Shown here: piece after piece, positions 35,450 to 44,501 of the stretch
Numbering within the stretch: the stretch's first letter is position 1
Layout: each line of letters begins with the position of its first letter
NCBI GenBank assembly: GCA_905214245.1
Contig: CAJMLO010000001.1
Coordinates: forward strand, 1-64,000
Origin: an uncultured bacterium
Lineage (GTDB): Bacteria; Bacillota; Clostridia; TANB77; CAG-508
DNA length: 64,000 nucleotides
Reading direction: 5' to 3'
Position numbers and translations under genes: made by a program
The notes under the pieces: generated by a model
Databases searched by the model: none
Told to the model about the DNA's origin: nothing
The model's input: only the letters and a program-made list of their open reading frames with translations

Positions 35450-37537
35450 TTAGTATTTTGATTTAACTGAATTCAAAGACGTTGACATACTTTGCATTCC
35501 GATAAATACCAATGGAATAATCAAATATCCAACAAAAAGTACAATCATAGGTGCAAATCCAATTGCTTTTCCTATCATACCTTTTTTTGTTATTAATCTT
35601 TCATTTGATTCCTTTCTTCTAGCTTGGTAATAATCTCTTTCTGTATCAAGCTCATCAAATGCGTCTGCAATAGGAATTTTCTCGACTGCAGCCTGTAAAC
35701 TTTCTATAATTCTAATAAAGTCTTGATATGCAACGTCTTCTTTAAGTTGCTCCAATGCTTCCCATGGACCACTTTCATAATTGTTTACACATTTACTTAT
35801 TGGCTCTTTAAAAATATTTGCATATCTTTCTAGCCATTCAAGTATAATTTCAACATTTACTCTCTCTATCTTCATAAGCATCAAGATAATTGTTTGGAAC
35901 TGCATTACTTCATCTTCCATTTCCAATTGTCTCATTTTTGCTTGAAATGTTAGCATCCATACAGGTGCATTGTATGCAATAACTCCAAATACCATTGCAA
36001 GTAGTAATTCAAACCACTTCATATTTTCAGTATTAACTGTTTTAATTTTCCCATAAACTCTTTCTGCCGCAGTGTCTATTTCATCCGAACTACTATTAAC
36101 ATAATCTTTGTTTATAGTACCTCTTTCCATTATTTTCTTAATATCTTTTTGTTCAACTTTTGTGTTTCCTTTAAAATGATTTATGTATTGATTATCAGAC
36201 TTTGTTAGCTCCATTGCAGTTTTAGTATCTTTATTTGACATTGATCCAATAATATCATATGTTGTTGTTGGATTTGTATAAACATTATTAATGGTTATTC
36301 TGTGTAGTTGTGCTACAACAACAACCGACACCACAAACACGGCAATTCCTAGTAAAATTCTATTTATATAAAGCCATTCTATTTTATCTTTTGAGGCAGC
36401 TTTTTTCAAACTGTTCTTTAATTTTCTATATTCTCTTGTACCCTCATTTGGAATAAACAAGTCTATAAAAGCCTTAATTGGCTTTATTTTATAAAGCTTT
36501 GCTTGCCAAGGATTTTCTGTATTTTTTGTGTTCATCTTTGTTGAACCATTGTCTTTTAATTTTCGAATTAAAATATAGCATACAAAAGTTAGTAATAATA
36601 CTAAAATTTGCATTAGCATACCACCTTTTCCATTATAAAAAGATGATGTAAAGCTAAACTGTGACACAGCCCAGTTCTTTATTGGTTCAATTGCCAAAAT
36701 AGGCACAATTGAAATTATTGATAAACTTTGAAATACATAATCAAGTTTGTCCCTTTTTAATATTTCAAGTTGCATTTCTTGTGTTATATTATTTAAGTTT
36801 TTTAAATATAATGAAGAACCATTTACAGTTCTATCACCAAATTCTTTTGTCAAATATGATACACCTGCGAATTCTTTTAAATAGCTGTTAGGTGCAACAT
36901 CATAGTATTTTTCAAGTTCAGATTCAGGATCATTTGAAATAAGTACTTCATAAATTTTTTCAGCTTGTCTTGACATCTCTGGAGCATCATCATCCTGAGC
37001 CACTTGATATATTGCCTCTTCAACCATATTAAATTCGTGATAAGCATGTCTTATTTCAGAAAAGAAATTTATTTGTTCTTTCAAAAGTTTATTATCAATC
37101 TTATCAACCATTCCGTCTATAAATGTATCAACCATAAATACTTCAAAAACTAATAAAAATGATAATACTAAATAGTTGTTTCTTGTAAACATAATTATTA
37201 GCAATGTAATAGGTATCATTATTAAAAGCGTATTTGTAAGTATTTTTGAAGCTTGTTTTCTTGTTAAATATTCATCATCAATATTTATAATTTCAAGCCT
37301 ACGTCTTATTTTTAGTAAGTATTTTTTTATAAACGGTGTTTTTAAATATATCACATATAATTTTTGATATAATATTTCTGCTGAAAAAGTTTTTTCCTGC
37401 GTACCTTGTCTTAATTGTTGTATTTCTCTTGCCTCAGAGGTGTTTAATTTTTTTCTTAAAATCATATACGCAATTACAACAATACCAAATAATACTCCTA
37501 TTCCTATAAGAAAGTATGTTAATATTTTGCTATTCAT
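35450..37537 (-). CDS. Tad pilus inner-membrane platform protein (TadB/TadC-like)
   Basis: 695 residues with about eight hydrophobic segments and two T2SSF-like halves: one near residues 160-300 (EQINFFSEIRHAYHEFNMVE), one near 555-690 (QFQTIILMLMKIERVNVEII and AFDELDTERDYYQARRKESN). In other Tad systems TadB and TadC are separate, so this looks like a fused or duplicated platform. It works with the CpaF ATPase encoded 25 bases upstream. Confidence 0.75.
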   Translation of the reverse strand: MNSKILTYFLIGIGVLFGIVVIAYMILRKKLNTSEAREIQQLRQGTQEKTFSAEILYQKLYVIYLKTPFIKKYLLKIRRRLEIINIDDEYLTRKQASKILTNTLLIMIPITLLIIMFTRNNYLVLSFLLVFEVFMVDTFIDGMVDKIDNKLLKEQINFFSEIRHAYHEFNMVEEAIYQVAQDDDAPEMSRQAEKIYEVLISNDPESELEKYYDVAPNSYLKEFAGVSYLTKEFGDRTVNGSSLYLKNLNNITQEMQLEILKRDKLDYVFQSLSIISIVPILAIEPIKNWAVSQFSFTSSFYNGKGGMLMQILVLLLTFVCYILIRKLKDNGSTKMNTKNTENPWQAKLYKIKPIKAFIDLFIPNEGTREYRKLKNSLKKAASKDKIEWLYINRILLGIAVFVVSVVVVAQLHRITINNVYTNPTTTYDIIGSMSNKDTKTAMELTKSDNQYINHFKGNTKVEQKDIKKIMERGTINKDYVNSSSDEIDTAAERVYGKIKTVNTENMKWFELLLAMVFGVIAYNAPVWMLTFQAKMRQLEMEDEVMQFQTIILMLMKIERVNVEIILEWLERYANIFKEPISKCVNNYESGPWEALEQLKEDVAYQDFIRIIESLQAAVEKIPIADAFDELDTERDYYQARRKESNERLITKKGMIGKAIGFAPMIVLFVGYLIIPLVFIGMQSMSTSLNSVKSKY

Positions 37538-37562
37538 ATTTGTACTTTAAACACCTCCTATT

Positions 37563-39528
37563 TTATTTTTCTACTGTTTTAGGTTTTCTACCTCTTCTTT
37601 TTGGTTTTTCGTCTTGTGTTTTCTCATCTTCAACTTTTTCTTTAAATTTATCTGTATCAATTCCCCAAACTCTCTCTAAAAATTCATCAAATGCTCCAAC
37701 GTCGTTGTCATCCATGTTAATTCTCATTTCACGAATATTCTTATCAGAAATTGGATTTGTTAATACATAAGTTCCATCATGATATTCTAGTATATTTACA
37801 TAATGGTATAATTCTCTGTTAGTTGTTTTTGTAAAATAATATGTGGCATTGTCCATAAATTTATCAAGTTTACCTTCAAGTGTTTTCTCTTTTCTATGGT
37901 CAAATGTATATTCATTTTTATCTTCAACTGGAATACATTCTGTTACTCTTTCTATATATCTTCTACCTCTAAAGTCTTTTACCAAGTGAATATCAAAGTT
38001 TAAAACTTGAACAACTTGCTCTTCTGCAGTTTTTTCGTCTTTGAACACACCTGCTCTAAGCATAGAGTTACGAAGTGCTGTTACTAAATCTGGAAAGGTT
38101 TTAGCATGGTGAGTAAACAATGTAAATTTAGATGCAACCTGTGCAGATTGAATCATCCAAGATGCTACGGGATCTGTTGCAACCTCACCAATGATATTAA
38201 CAGAACCATCAGTTTTTTTCTGTACGTCCAAACAATCTTGTCCAGAAACAGTTTCTGTCTCACGCATTGACAAAATATTTCTTGTTGGATAAATTTTTCT
38301 TAAATGAAGCTCGAACGCAGTCTCTGTAATACGAAGGTTCATAGTTTCATATATATTTTCAATCATAGCCATAAGCATTGTTGTTTTTCCGGCAACCTTG
38401 CTCACCAGTTAGTGATATAATTCTTGCACCTTTTACTAAATATTTTAGTAAATCTATTGCATCATCCTTACCTGGGAACTTGATAATTTGTTCCAAAGTA
38501 GCACGCTTAACATCAAATTTTCTTACAAAGAATGCCCATGTCTCAGACATACTTGGTCTAACAACAACGACACGAGAACCATCTTTCATTTCGTTGATTT
38601 TATAACCATTTGTATCAGATAATTGACCTGGGTTATTATATTTGTAAATATTTTGACAAACTCTTTTTAGCTCTGCTTCTGTTCCAAATGATAAAAACGC
38701 TAAACGAATTGACTTACCATGGAACATTATCCAAATACTATCACAAGCACGTGGCACTTTATGTTCTGCAATTTGATTTAAGTAATCACCATCTGTTTGT
38801 GCAACTTGACTTAAAAATGATTCTGGAAGTCCTGATACACCACCAGAGATACCATCAATATTCATATCTCTTATTTCATCAATACTACTGTATCCTTTAT
38901 ATGATTGATAAATTCTTTGAACAACAATGTTTAATTTATCTTCAAGTGTTAGCATGAAATTTTCTTTTTCATAAATATCATTAATTTCATCCGGTGTAAT
39001 TACATAAGAAGGTTTTGCATCTCCTTCTACATATTTTAAATCATCTAAAGAATATTTATTTATAATTTCAGCCAGTGCTTCATATCCAAATTCATTTTTG
39101 TACATATATAAAATTATATCAAATTTGTCTTGTGCAGTTAAAAGTGATGGAATATCAAAAGGAATTGCCTTTGATACATTTGTTTCGTCAACTCCATATT
39201 CTCTATATAGTAAATCATATATTAATTCTTTAATATATTTTTTATCATTAACATCACCATATGTACATCCTTTCAAGGCTTTCTTTAACTCATACTTTTT
39301 CTGTTTTCTTCTTTTTAATTCTTCTTCAGAAAGACCAATATCATACAAATTTATTTTAGTAATTTCGTCAAGTCTTTTCTTTACAAAAGCTTTCATCATA
39401 TCTAGTGTATATGTCTTATCATCAACCTGTAACTTATTATCTGCTTCTTCATTCTTTCTTTTCTTTAAGAATTTAATTAAAAGAAAAACTGCAATTACAA
39501 GTACTGCTACTGTTAACAGTAAATTCAT
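37563..39528 (-). CDS. cpaF: CpaF/TadA secretion ATPase, split by +1 frameshift inside Walker A
   Basis: Read with one skipped base it is 654 residues with an N-terminal membrane helix and ~200-residue extension. The break is inside the P-loop: zero frame gives GEQGC-R-K-N-N-N and stops ten codons on; skipping the C gives GEQGCGKTTMLMAM, a canonical Walker A. After it come the Asp box (TETAFELHLRKIYPTRN), Walker B region (GEVATDPVASWMIQ) and His box (FTLFTHHAKTFPDLV). Hydrolyses ATP to drive pilus assembly. The C-terminus is an AT-hook-like PKRRGRKPK. Functional protein is impossible without the shift. Confidence 0.88.
38388..38391 (-). other. CGGA +1 frameshift site in cpaF Walker A
   Basis: Minus strand: TGC CGG AAA, CGG first base at 38391. 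Skipping C gives TGC GGA AAA ACA ACA, i.e. C-G-K-T-T. The zero-frame stop TGA comes ten codons after CGG. Confidence 0.8.
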
Positions 39529-39558
39529 TTTTTAAGTCTCCTTTCTCAAAATTAAGGA

Positions 39559-40398
39559 TTATGATTTCATTTGTAATTCTTGTATTTTGTATATAATAGC
39601 TCCCACCATGTTGCTTACCTCTTTAATAAATAAGTAATTTCTATCATTTTCATCTAAATTTCTAAGTTTTAAAAAGAAATCAATTATTTTGCTTTCAGAA
39701 CATGCTTCAAAAAACAATGTGTTATAAGGAATTACATTAACAAGTTTCTTTTCTTTCATATATCTTGATATGTTCTTAACATTATATTTTGAAAAAGCAT
39801 CATACCTTCCAATTAAAAGCATTATATTTTTTCTTCTATAAAATTCGTTTTCTTCTCTTAATTCAATAAAATCATCTATACTTTTTAATCTCTGTGTCAT
39901 GTTTACAACAACAATATCAGACATTTGAATTATATTTTCAGCAAGACTGCTTGGCATCCTTTTACATAAGTCCACTAAAATTATATCATAATATCTATTT
40001 GCAACTTGCAAAATGTCTGGATAAGCTGTTGCAACATTTTGGTAGTCGACATAGTCTGTTACAGTTGGTGATGGAAGAAGATCAAGTCTATCTCTTAAAA
40101 TTATTTTAGAATAATTTCTTACTATTTCTGGGCTTGTTTTATTACTTGCAAGAACCCTCATCAAACCTTCTACTCCACTTTCAATTCCAACATTTACATT
40201 CTTTCCAAAAATGCTAGCAACTGGTGCCTTTTTTCCAACCTCCCAAAAGCATTCTTCAAGTGTCGTGTCTTTAAAATTTGTAGAAACAACTAAGATTTTA
40301 ACATTATGTTCAATAGCCATTTGAGTTGCAACCGCAGCAATAGACAATGTCTGAGCTGTTTCTTTTATTTCATTACTTTTAAATGTAATAATTGCCAT
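39559..40398 (-). CDS. CpaE-like (MinD/ParA-fold) protein with degenerate P-loop
   Basis: 279 residues. Begins MAIITFKSNEIKETAQTLSI, where MinD-type proteins carry KGGxGKT; the Lys and Gly residues are missing. Downstream ILVVSTNF and DIILVDLCKRMPSSLAENII match the MinD Walker A' and B regions, and LLIGRYDAFSKYNVKN the later fold. Likely a structural CpaE/TadZ-type localisation protein that does not hydrolyse ATP. It lies between a second such protein and cpaF. Confidence 0.7.
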   Translation of the reverse strand: MAIITFKSNEIKETAQTLSIAAVATQMAIEHNVKILVVSTNFKDTTLEECFWEVGKKAPVASIFGKNVNVGIESGVEGLMRVLASNKTSPEIVRNYSKIILRDRLDLLPSPTVTDYVDYQNVATAYPDILQVANRYYDIILVDLCKRMPSSLAENIIQMSDIVVVNMTQRLKSIDDFIELREENEFYRRKNIMLLIGRYDAFSKYNVKNISRYMKEKKLVNVIPYNTLFFEACSESKIIDFFLKLRNLDENDRNYLFIKEVSNMVGAIIYKIQELQMKS

Positions 40399-40399
40399 T

Positions 40400-41098
40400 C
40401 TATACTCCTTTTTCTAATTGTTTAAAAATTTTCTTAATCTCAGTATAAGAACTTTCGCCTAAAATTTCTTCTGCTATGTACATTAAAGCTTCTTTATATT
40501 GAATACTTAGTTTTTTAAATTTTATTTTCGAAACTCTTTGATTTTCCATAATAACACTTTGGTCCCCAACTTCAAATGGAAAGTAAATTTTTTCATTATC
40601 CCATTCAAGTTTATAGCCAAGTGATAAATAATTTAAATATTCATCTTCTTCATTTGTTGCGTTTCTTGAAAATAGAACTTTTGTAAGTTTAAGTACTTGA
40701 TTTAGTCCACTTAATATTTCTAATCCTTTTTTTAAAGAGAAAGAATCAAAAGATGTAACAAAATAATTTTTCTCAGCTTCTAGTAATTTAAAATTTTCAA
40801 TTCCTTCATAATTATCTACATCAACTAAAGCAATTTCATAATCAAGTTCAGCATGAAGTGGCATTCCTAAATATCCCTTTATTTCATTATAATTTTCAAA
40901 TCCTACAGCAACATCTATTCCTTCAAAATCTGTGACATATGATGTTGTAGGTTTAATTACAGGAACAACATACTTTGCTTTTTGATTAATAGTACTATCA
41001 ATTACAAGAACCTTTTTGCCTGCTCCAACTAGTATTCTTGCTATATATATAATTAAATCCGTTTTATCATAACATCCTATAAAACCTATCTTTCTCAT
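40400..41098 (-). CDS. CpaE-like (MinD/ParA-fold) protein with altered P-loop
   Basis: 232 residues. Starts RKIGFIGCYDKTDLIIYIAR, an altered P-loop (G-C-Y-D-K-T-D) that keeps Lys-Thr, then KVLVIDSTINQKAKYVVP. YEIALVDVDNYEGIENFKL corresponds to the Walker B strand. It probably pairs with the next gene, from which it is separated by one base, as a tandem TadZ-like pair for pilus placement. Confidence 0.68.
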   Translation of the reverse strand: MRKIGFIGCYDKTDLIIYIARILVGAGKKVLVIDSTINQKAKYVVPVIKPTTSYVTDFEGIDVAVGFENYNEIKGYLGMPLHAELDYEIALVDVDNYEGIENFKLLEAEKNYFVTSFDSFSLKKGLEILSGLNQVLKLTKVLFSRNATNEEDEYLNYLSLGYKLEWDNEKIYFPFEVGDQSVIMENQRVSKIKFKKLSIQYKEALMYIAEEILGESSYTEIKKIFKQLEKGV

Positions 41099-41111
41099 CT
41101 TTCCTCCAATA

Positions 41112-42032
41112 TTATTCTAATCCTAAAGACTCTAAGTATTTTTGTCTTTCTTCTTGTAACCCTTGAACCTCAGATTTTACGCCATCAACTAAATTGTCAT
41201 GTGCATTTTCATTATTTTTAGCATTATTAATTGGGTTTCTTATTGTACTTTTTTCATCTGTACGAGTTCTTGCGAATATTGCATTTTTAGCTTCTTGAAC
41301 AATATTTGAATCCTTGTTCATTAGAGCAATAACCTCATCAGATGGCAAATATGTAACAGCAGCTGCTGTTTGTGATCCAGCTTCTACATATCTTGTAGCA
41401 TAAAGTTTTGCACCCTCCATTTGATATGCTTCAACTATTGCACTACTCATAGTTAAAATTTCAGCCTCGCTAAGTTGCATCCAAATACAACTTTCAGAAT
41501 CAACACCACTTATCGTTGGTATTTCAACTTTTTTATGAGATACAACTATGTAGTCTTGTCCACCAGGAAGTGTCAAACGCACATCAATATAATCTCCTGT
41601 TTGTATTTGTGATGGAAGTGTAATTATATTATATTCTACTTTTCTTACATCTGCAGAAAGTGCTTCATCCTCATAAGTCAAGTCTTTTGTAAGGATTGTT
41701 CCTGCATGTAAATCAACCTTTGCTTTTTGTCCTGCTGGGAACAAAGCTCCTGTTGTATCTGCATTTGCAGATGTATATATAACATCAGATTTAACAGCAG
41801 AATTAATTTCTACACTTTTAATTTGAGATGAATTAATTTCAGATCCTGATTTAACATCTGAAGTTACCATGTAGCCATACACTCTGCTTGCTGTTTCTGT
41901 TTTAATTTGCTTATTTAATTTTGAAAGTTGCAATAATAAAATTGCGATAATAACACCTGTTATCAAAAGTGTTATTAAAATTCCTAAAAGAAATGAATTG
42001 TTTGCTTTTCTTTGCATTGGATTAACTGCCAT
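41112..42032 (-). CDS. cpaB: CpaB/RcpC-like SAF-domain pilus protein
   Basis: 306 residues from the ATG at 42032 (SD AAGGAGG). Membrane helix SFLLGILITLLITGVIIAIL, coiled segment, SAF domain (GYMVTSDVKSGSEINSSQIK, FPAGQKAKVDLHAGTILTKD) and the RcpC half (LPSQIQTGDYIDVRLTLPGG). It is a periplasm-side assembly protein in Gram-negative Tad systems; in monoderms it is surface exposed. First gene of the Tad run. Confidence 0.82.
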   Translation of the reverse strand: MAVNPMQRKANNSFLLGILITLLITGVIIAILLLQLSKLNKQIKTETASRVYGYMVTSDVKSGSEINSSQIKSVEINSAVKSDVIYTSANADTTGALFPAGQKAKVDLHAGTILTKDLTYEDEALSADVRKVEYNIITLPSQIQTGDYIDVRLTLPGGQDYIVVSHKKVEIPTISGVDSESCIWMQLSEAEILTMSSAIVEAYQMEGAKLYATRYVEAGSQTAAAVTYLPSDEVIALMNKDSNIVQEAKNAIFARTRTDEKSTIRNPINNAKNNENAHDNLVDGVKSEVQGLQEERQKYLESLGLE

Positions 42033-42096
42033 TTTTATATTCCTCCTTATAATTTGACAAAATACCATTTATTAATTAATTGTACAACAATAATAG

Positions 42097-42146
42097 CAAA
42101 AAAACAATAATATTAATATTTCTGTCACAGAAACTTAATATTATTG
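42097..42146 (-). terminator. Terminator of the 123-residue membrane protein gene
   Basis: Stem CAATAATATTAA / TTAATATTATTG (42135-42146 and 42105-42116 on the plus strand) followed on the minus strand by seven T. It separates that gene from the Tad locus. Confidence 0.75.
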
Positions 42147-42180
42147 TAATATAAATGTAATATTTGTCATTTAGGTATGT

Positions 42181-42552
42181 TTATCTTCTACAGCAACATC
42201 TTCCTGTAATTCTACCATTTTGCGAATTTCGAGAGCAACAATTAACTTGATTTGCATTAGTAAATACCACAATTGGCTCATTAGTGCTTTGGTTTGAAGC
42301 ACTAGAATATAAATTAAATCTTGTTAAAAAACAGCATATCAATTTTGTAATTAATGCCGTAACATAAGCCAAAATAGTATATAGTATTGCATACACCAAA
42401 AATGATGAATCAAATACTGCATATGTTATTATAAGCAAAACCGCAAAAAAAGTAAATGCAACAAGAAGAGGACATTTTAAAACTTTCTGAAGAACAATTG
42501 CTAAAAGAACTGTAGCAACAGGTATAGCAAAAGCTAACAATAAAATATTCAT
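42181..42552 (-). CDS. Hydrophobic protein with Cys/Arg-rich tail, unknown function
   Basis: 123 residues from the ATG at 42552, chosen for SD GAAGGAGA. Three to four hydrophobic helices (LLLAFAIPVATVLLAIVLQK, LLVAFTFFAVLLIITYAVF, LVYAILYTILAYVTALITKL) and a cytoplasmic-type tail ending NGRITGRCCCRR. I do not recognise it. Terminator directly downstream. Confidence 0.6.
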   Translation of the reverse strand: MNILLLAFAIPVATVLLAIVLQKVLKCPLLVAFTFFAVLLIITYAVFDSSFLVYAILYTILAYVTALITKLICCFLTRFNLYSSASNQSTNEPIVVFTNANQVNCCSRNSQNGRITGRCCCRR

Positions 42553-42615
42553 AAAATCTGTCTCCTTCATCTTTTTTGTATATTTTATGTTAGCTTTAAA
42601 ATTTATGTGATTATT

Positions 42616-43356
42616 TCAATTTTCATATTCCACTTTTAATAAAAATAATCCCTGAGGTGGAAGTGTTTTTCCAGCCTTTGTTCTATCTTTTTTCTCTATA
42701 ATTTCTGGAATTGAATCAGGAGCAATCTTTCCAAGTCCCACATCAACAAGTGTTCCAGAAATTATTCGAACCATATTATATAAAAAACCATTTCCTGTAA
42801 GTTCTATAATTATTCTATCTCCGTCTTGTTTAAGTTCAGCTTTATAAATAGTTCTAACACTACTTTTACTACTTGTACCAGAAGATTTAAAGGCCTTAAA
42901 ATCATGTTCTCCTTCAAAATATTTTATTGCTTTTTTCATCTTGTCTACATCCAGTTTTATAGGCATATGATATTCTAAATTTCTATAAATACTACTTCCG
43001 CAAACAGAATTATTTATAACATATCTGTATGTTTTTCTTTTACAGCAATATCTACTGTGAAAATTCTCGTCAACTTCCTCTGCCTTGACAATTCTTATAG
43101 AATTTTTTACCTGAGAATTTATTGCTAGTGCCATTTTAGAAATAGGAATATTGCTATTTGTTTTAAAATTTGCAACTTGTCCAAAACTGTGAACTCCTGC
43201 ATCTGTTCTGCCAGAAGCATATAGTTCAACATCCTCTTTAGTGATGCACTTAATAGCTCTTTCTATTTCTCCCTGAATATTAAGTTTGCCAGGTTGCTTT
43301 TGCCACCCATTAAAGTCTTTTCCATCATATTCAATAGTTAATTTAATATTTCGCAT
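42616..43356 (-). CDS. truA: tRNA pseudouridine synthase A
   Basis: 246 residues. RNIKLTIEYDGKDFNGWQKQ at the start, the catalytic-Asp motif YASGRTDAGVHSFGQVANF, and C-terminal GNGFLYNMVRIISGTLVDVG. Makes pseudouridine at tRNA positions 38-40. It starts at the last base of cdaA, so the two are translationally coupled. Confidence 0.96.
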   Translation of the reverse strand: MRNIKLTIEYDGKDFNGWQKQPGKLNIQGEIERAIKCITKEDVELYASGRTDAGVHSFGQVANFKTNSNIPISKMALAINSQVKNSIRIVKAEEVDENFHSRYCCKRKTYRYVINNSVCGSSIYRNLEYHMPIKLDVDKMKKAIKYFEGEHDFKAFKSSGTSSKSSVRTIYKAELKQDGDRIIIELTGNGFLYNMVRIISGTLVDVGLGKIAPDSIPEIIEKKDRTKAGKTLPPQGLFLLKVEYEN

Positions 43357-44267
43357 TATTCTTTTTCCTTTTTTGCTCTTTTTCTTATAAGTCTTTTTGT
43401 ATTATCAGCAAGATTATTTTCTGGTGTAAATCTTTTTGTAATCACATTTTTAATAAGAATATTTTTAAGTGCATCTTCTTTCAAATCTGCAATTAATGTA
43501 CCATCTTTTGCAATTGAAATTTTACCAGTTTCTTCTGATACAACAACAGCAATAGCATCAGTTTCTCTTGATATTCCTAGAGCTGCTCTATGTCGTGTTC
43601 CAAGACCAGTTGCCATATCCTTATCATCTGCAAGAGGTAAAATACATGCTGCTGCCGCAATTTTATTATTACTTATTATAACAGCTCCATCATGAAGTGG
43701 TGTTTTAGGTACAAATAAATTAACAAGCAATTGTGGCGAAACATCTGCATCAATTCTAACGCCAGAATCCATTATATCATTTATTTGTATATCTCTTTCA
43801 ATAACAATAAGTCCACCAATTTTCTCATTCGAAAGTTCTTTTGCAGCTATAACAATCTTATAAATATCTTCTTTCATTTTTGATGCAACATCTTTTTCTA
43901 CACCAATTCCAAAATATCTTATAAATTTGCTTGTACCAATTTGTTCAAGTATCCTTCTAAGTTCTGGTTGAAATATAACAATAAGTGCAATTACACCATA
44001 TGGCATAAAAGATGTAAGAATATAGTTAAGTATTTTAAATTGTAATACATCACTTAAAATTGTAATTAAAATTATAAAAACAATTCCTTTTAAAAGTTGC
44101 CAAACTCTTGAATGTCTTGCAGATTTCACAAATTTATATAATACAAAAATAACAATACAAACATCCAAAACCATAGTTACAAATCTAAATGGATTGTATG
44201 CAATTTCAGTAAAATAGCTTACTACCCTCTGCCATAAATCACTAAAACTAATTGAAAAACCTTCCAT
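43356..44267 (-). CDS. cdaA: Diadenylate cyclase CdaA
   Basis: 303 residues. Three membrane helices in the first ~100 residues, then the DAC domain with the DGA motif (PLHDGAVIISNNKIAAAAC) and the RHR motif (GLGTRHRAALGISRETDAI). Makes c-di-AMP from two ATP at the membrane. The usual cdaR and glmM partners are absent here; it is followed by truA. Confidence 0.95.
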   Translation of the reverse strand: MEGFSISFSDLWQRVVSYFTEIAYNPFRFVTMVLDVCIVIFVLYKFVKSARHSRVWQLLKGIVFIILITILSDVLQFKILNYILTSFMPYGVIALIVIFQPELRRILEQIGTSKFIRYFGIGVEKDVASKMKEDIYKIVIAAKELSNEKIGGLIVIERDIQINDIMDSGVRIDADVSPQLLVNLFVPKTPLHDGAVIISNNKIAAAACILPLADDKDMATGLGTRHRAALGISRETDAIAVVVSEETGKISIAKDGTLIADLKEDALKNILIKNVITKRFTPENNLADNTKRLIRKRAKKEKE

Positions 44268-44303
44268 ATTTCTCCTTTTTTCTCTAGATATTTTAAATTA
44301 AAA

Positions 44304-44423
44304 TTATGCAACAACTAAATAATAAATTAGTGTACCTGCAAATGCTGCTACCATTAGTACTGCTAAAAATCCTGCAATAATTTTTGTTGCAATTCTTCCT
44401 ATATCATGTTGTTTTTTTGCCAT
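44304..44423 (-). CDS. 39-residue single-pass membrane protein
   Basis: Starts MAKKQHDIGRIATKIIAG with the start chosen because AAAGGAGAG lies 9-11 bases upstream. One membrane helix (IIAGFLAVLMVAAFAGTLIY). Similar to DUF4044-type micro-proteins in size and pattern; no function known to me. Confidence 0.6.
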   Translation of the reverse strand: MAKKQHDIGRIATKIIAGFLAVLMVAAFAGTLIYYLVVA

Positions 44424-44501
44424 AACTCTCATCTCTCCTTTAATTATAAATTCTTCACATATAAATATAATAACACATTTTACATTAAGTATCAATTATC
44501 T

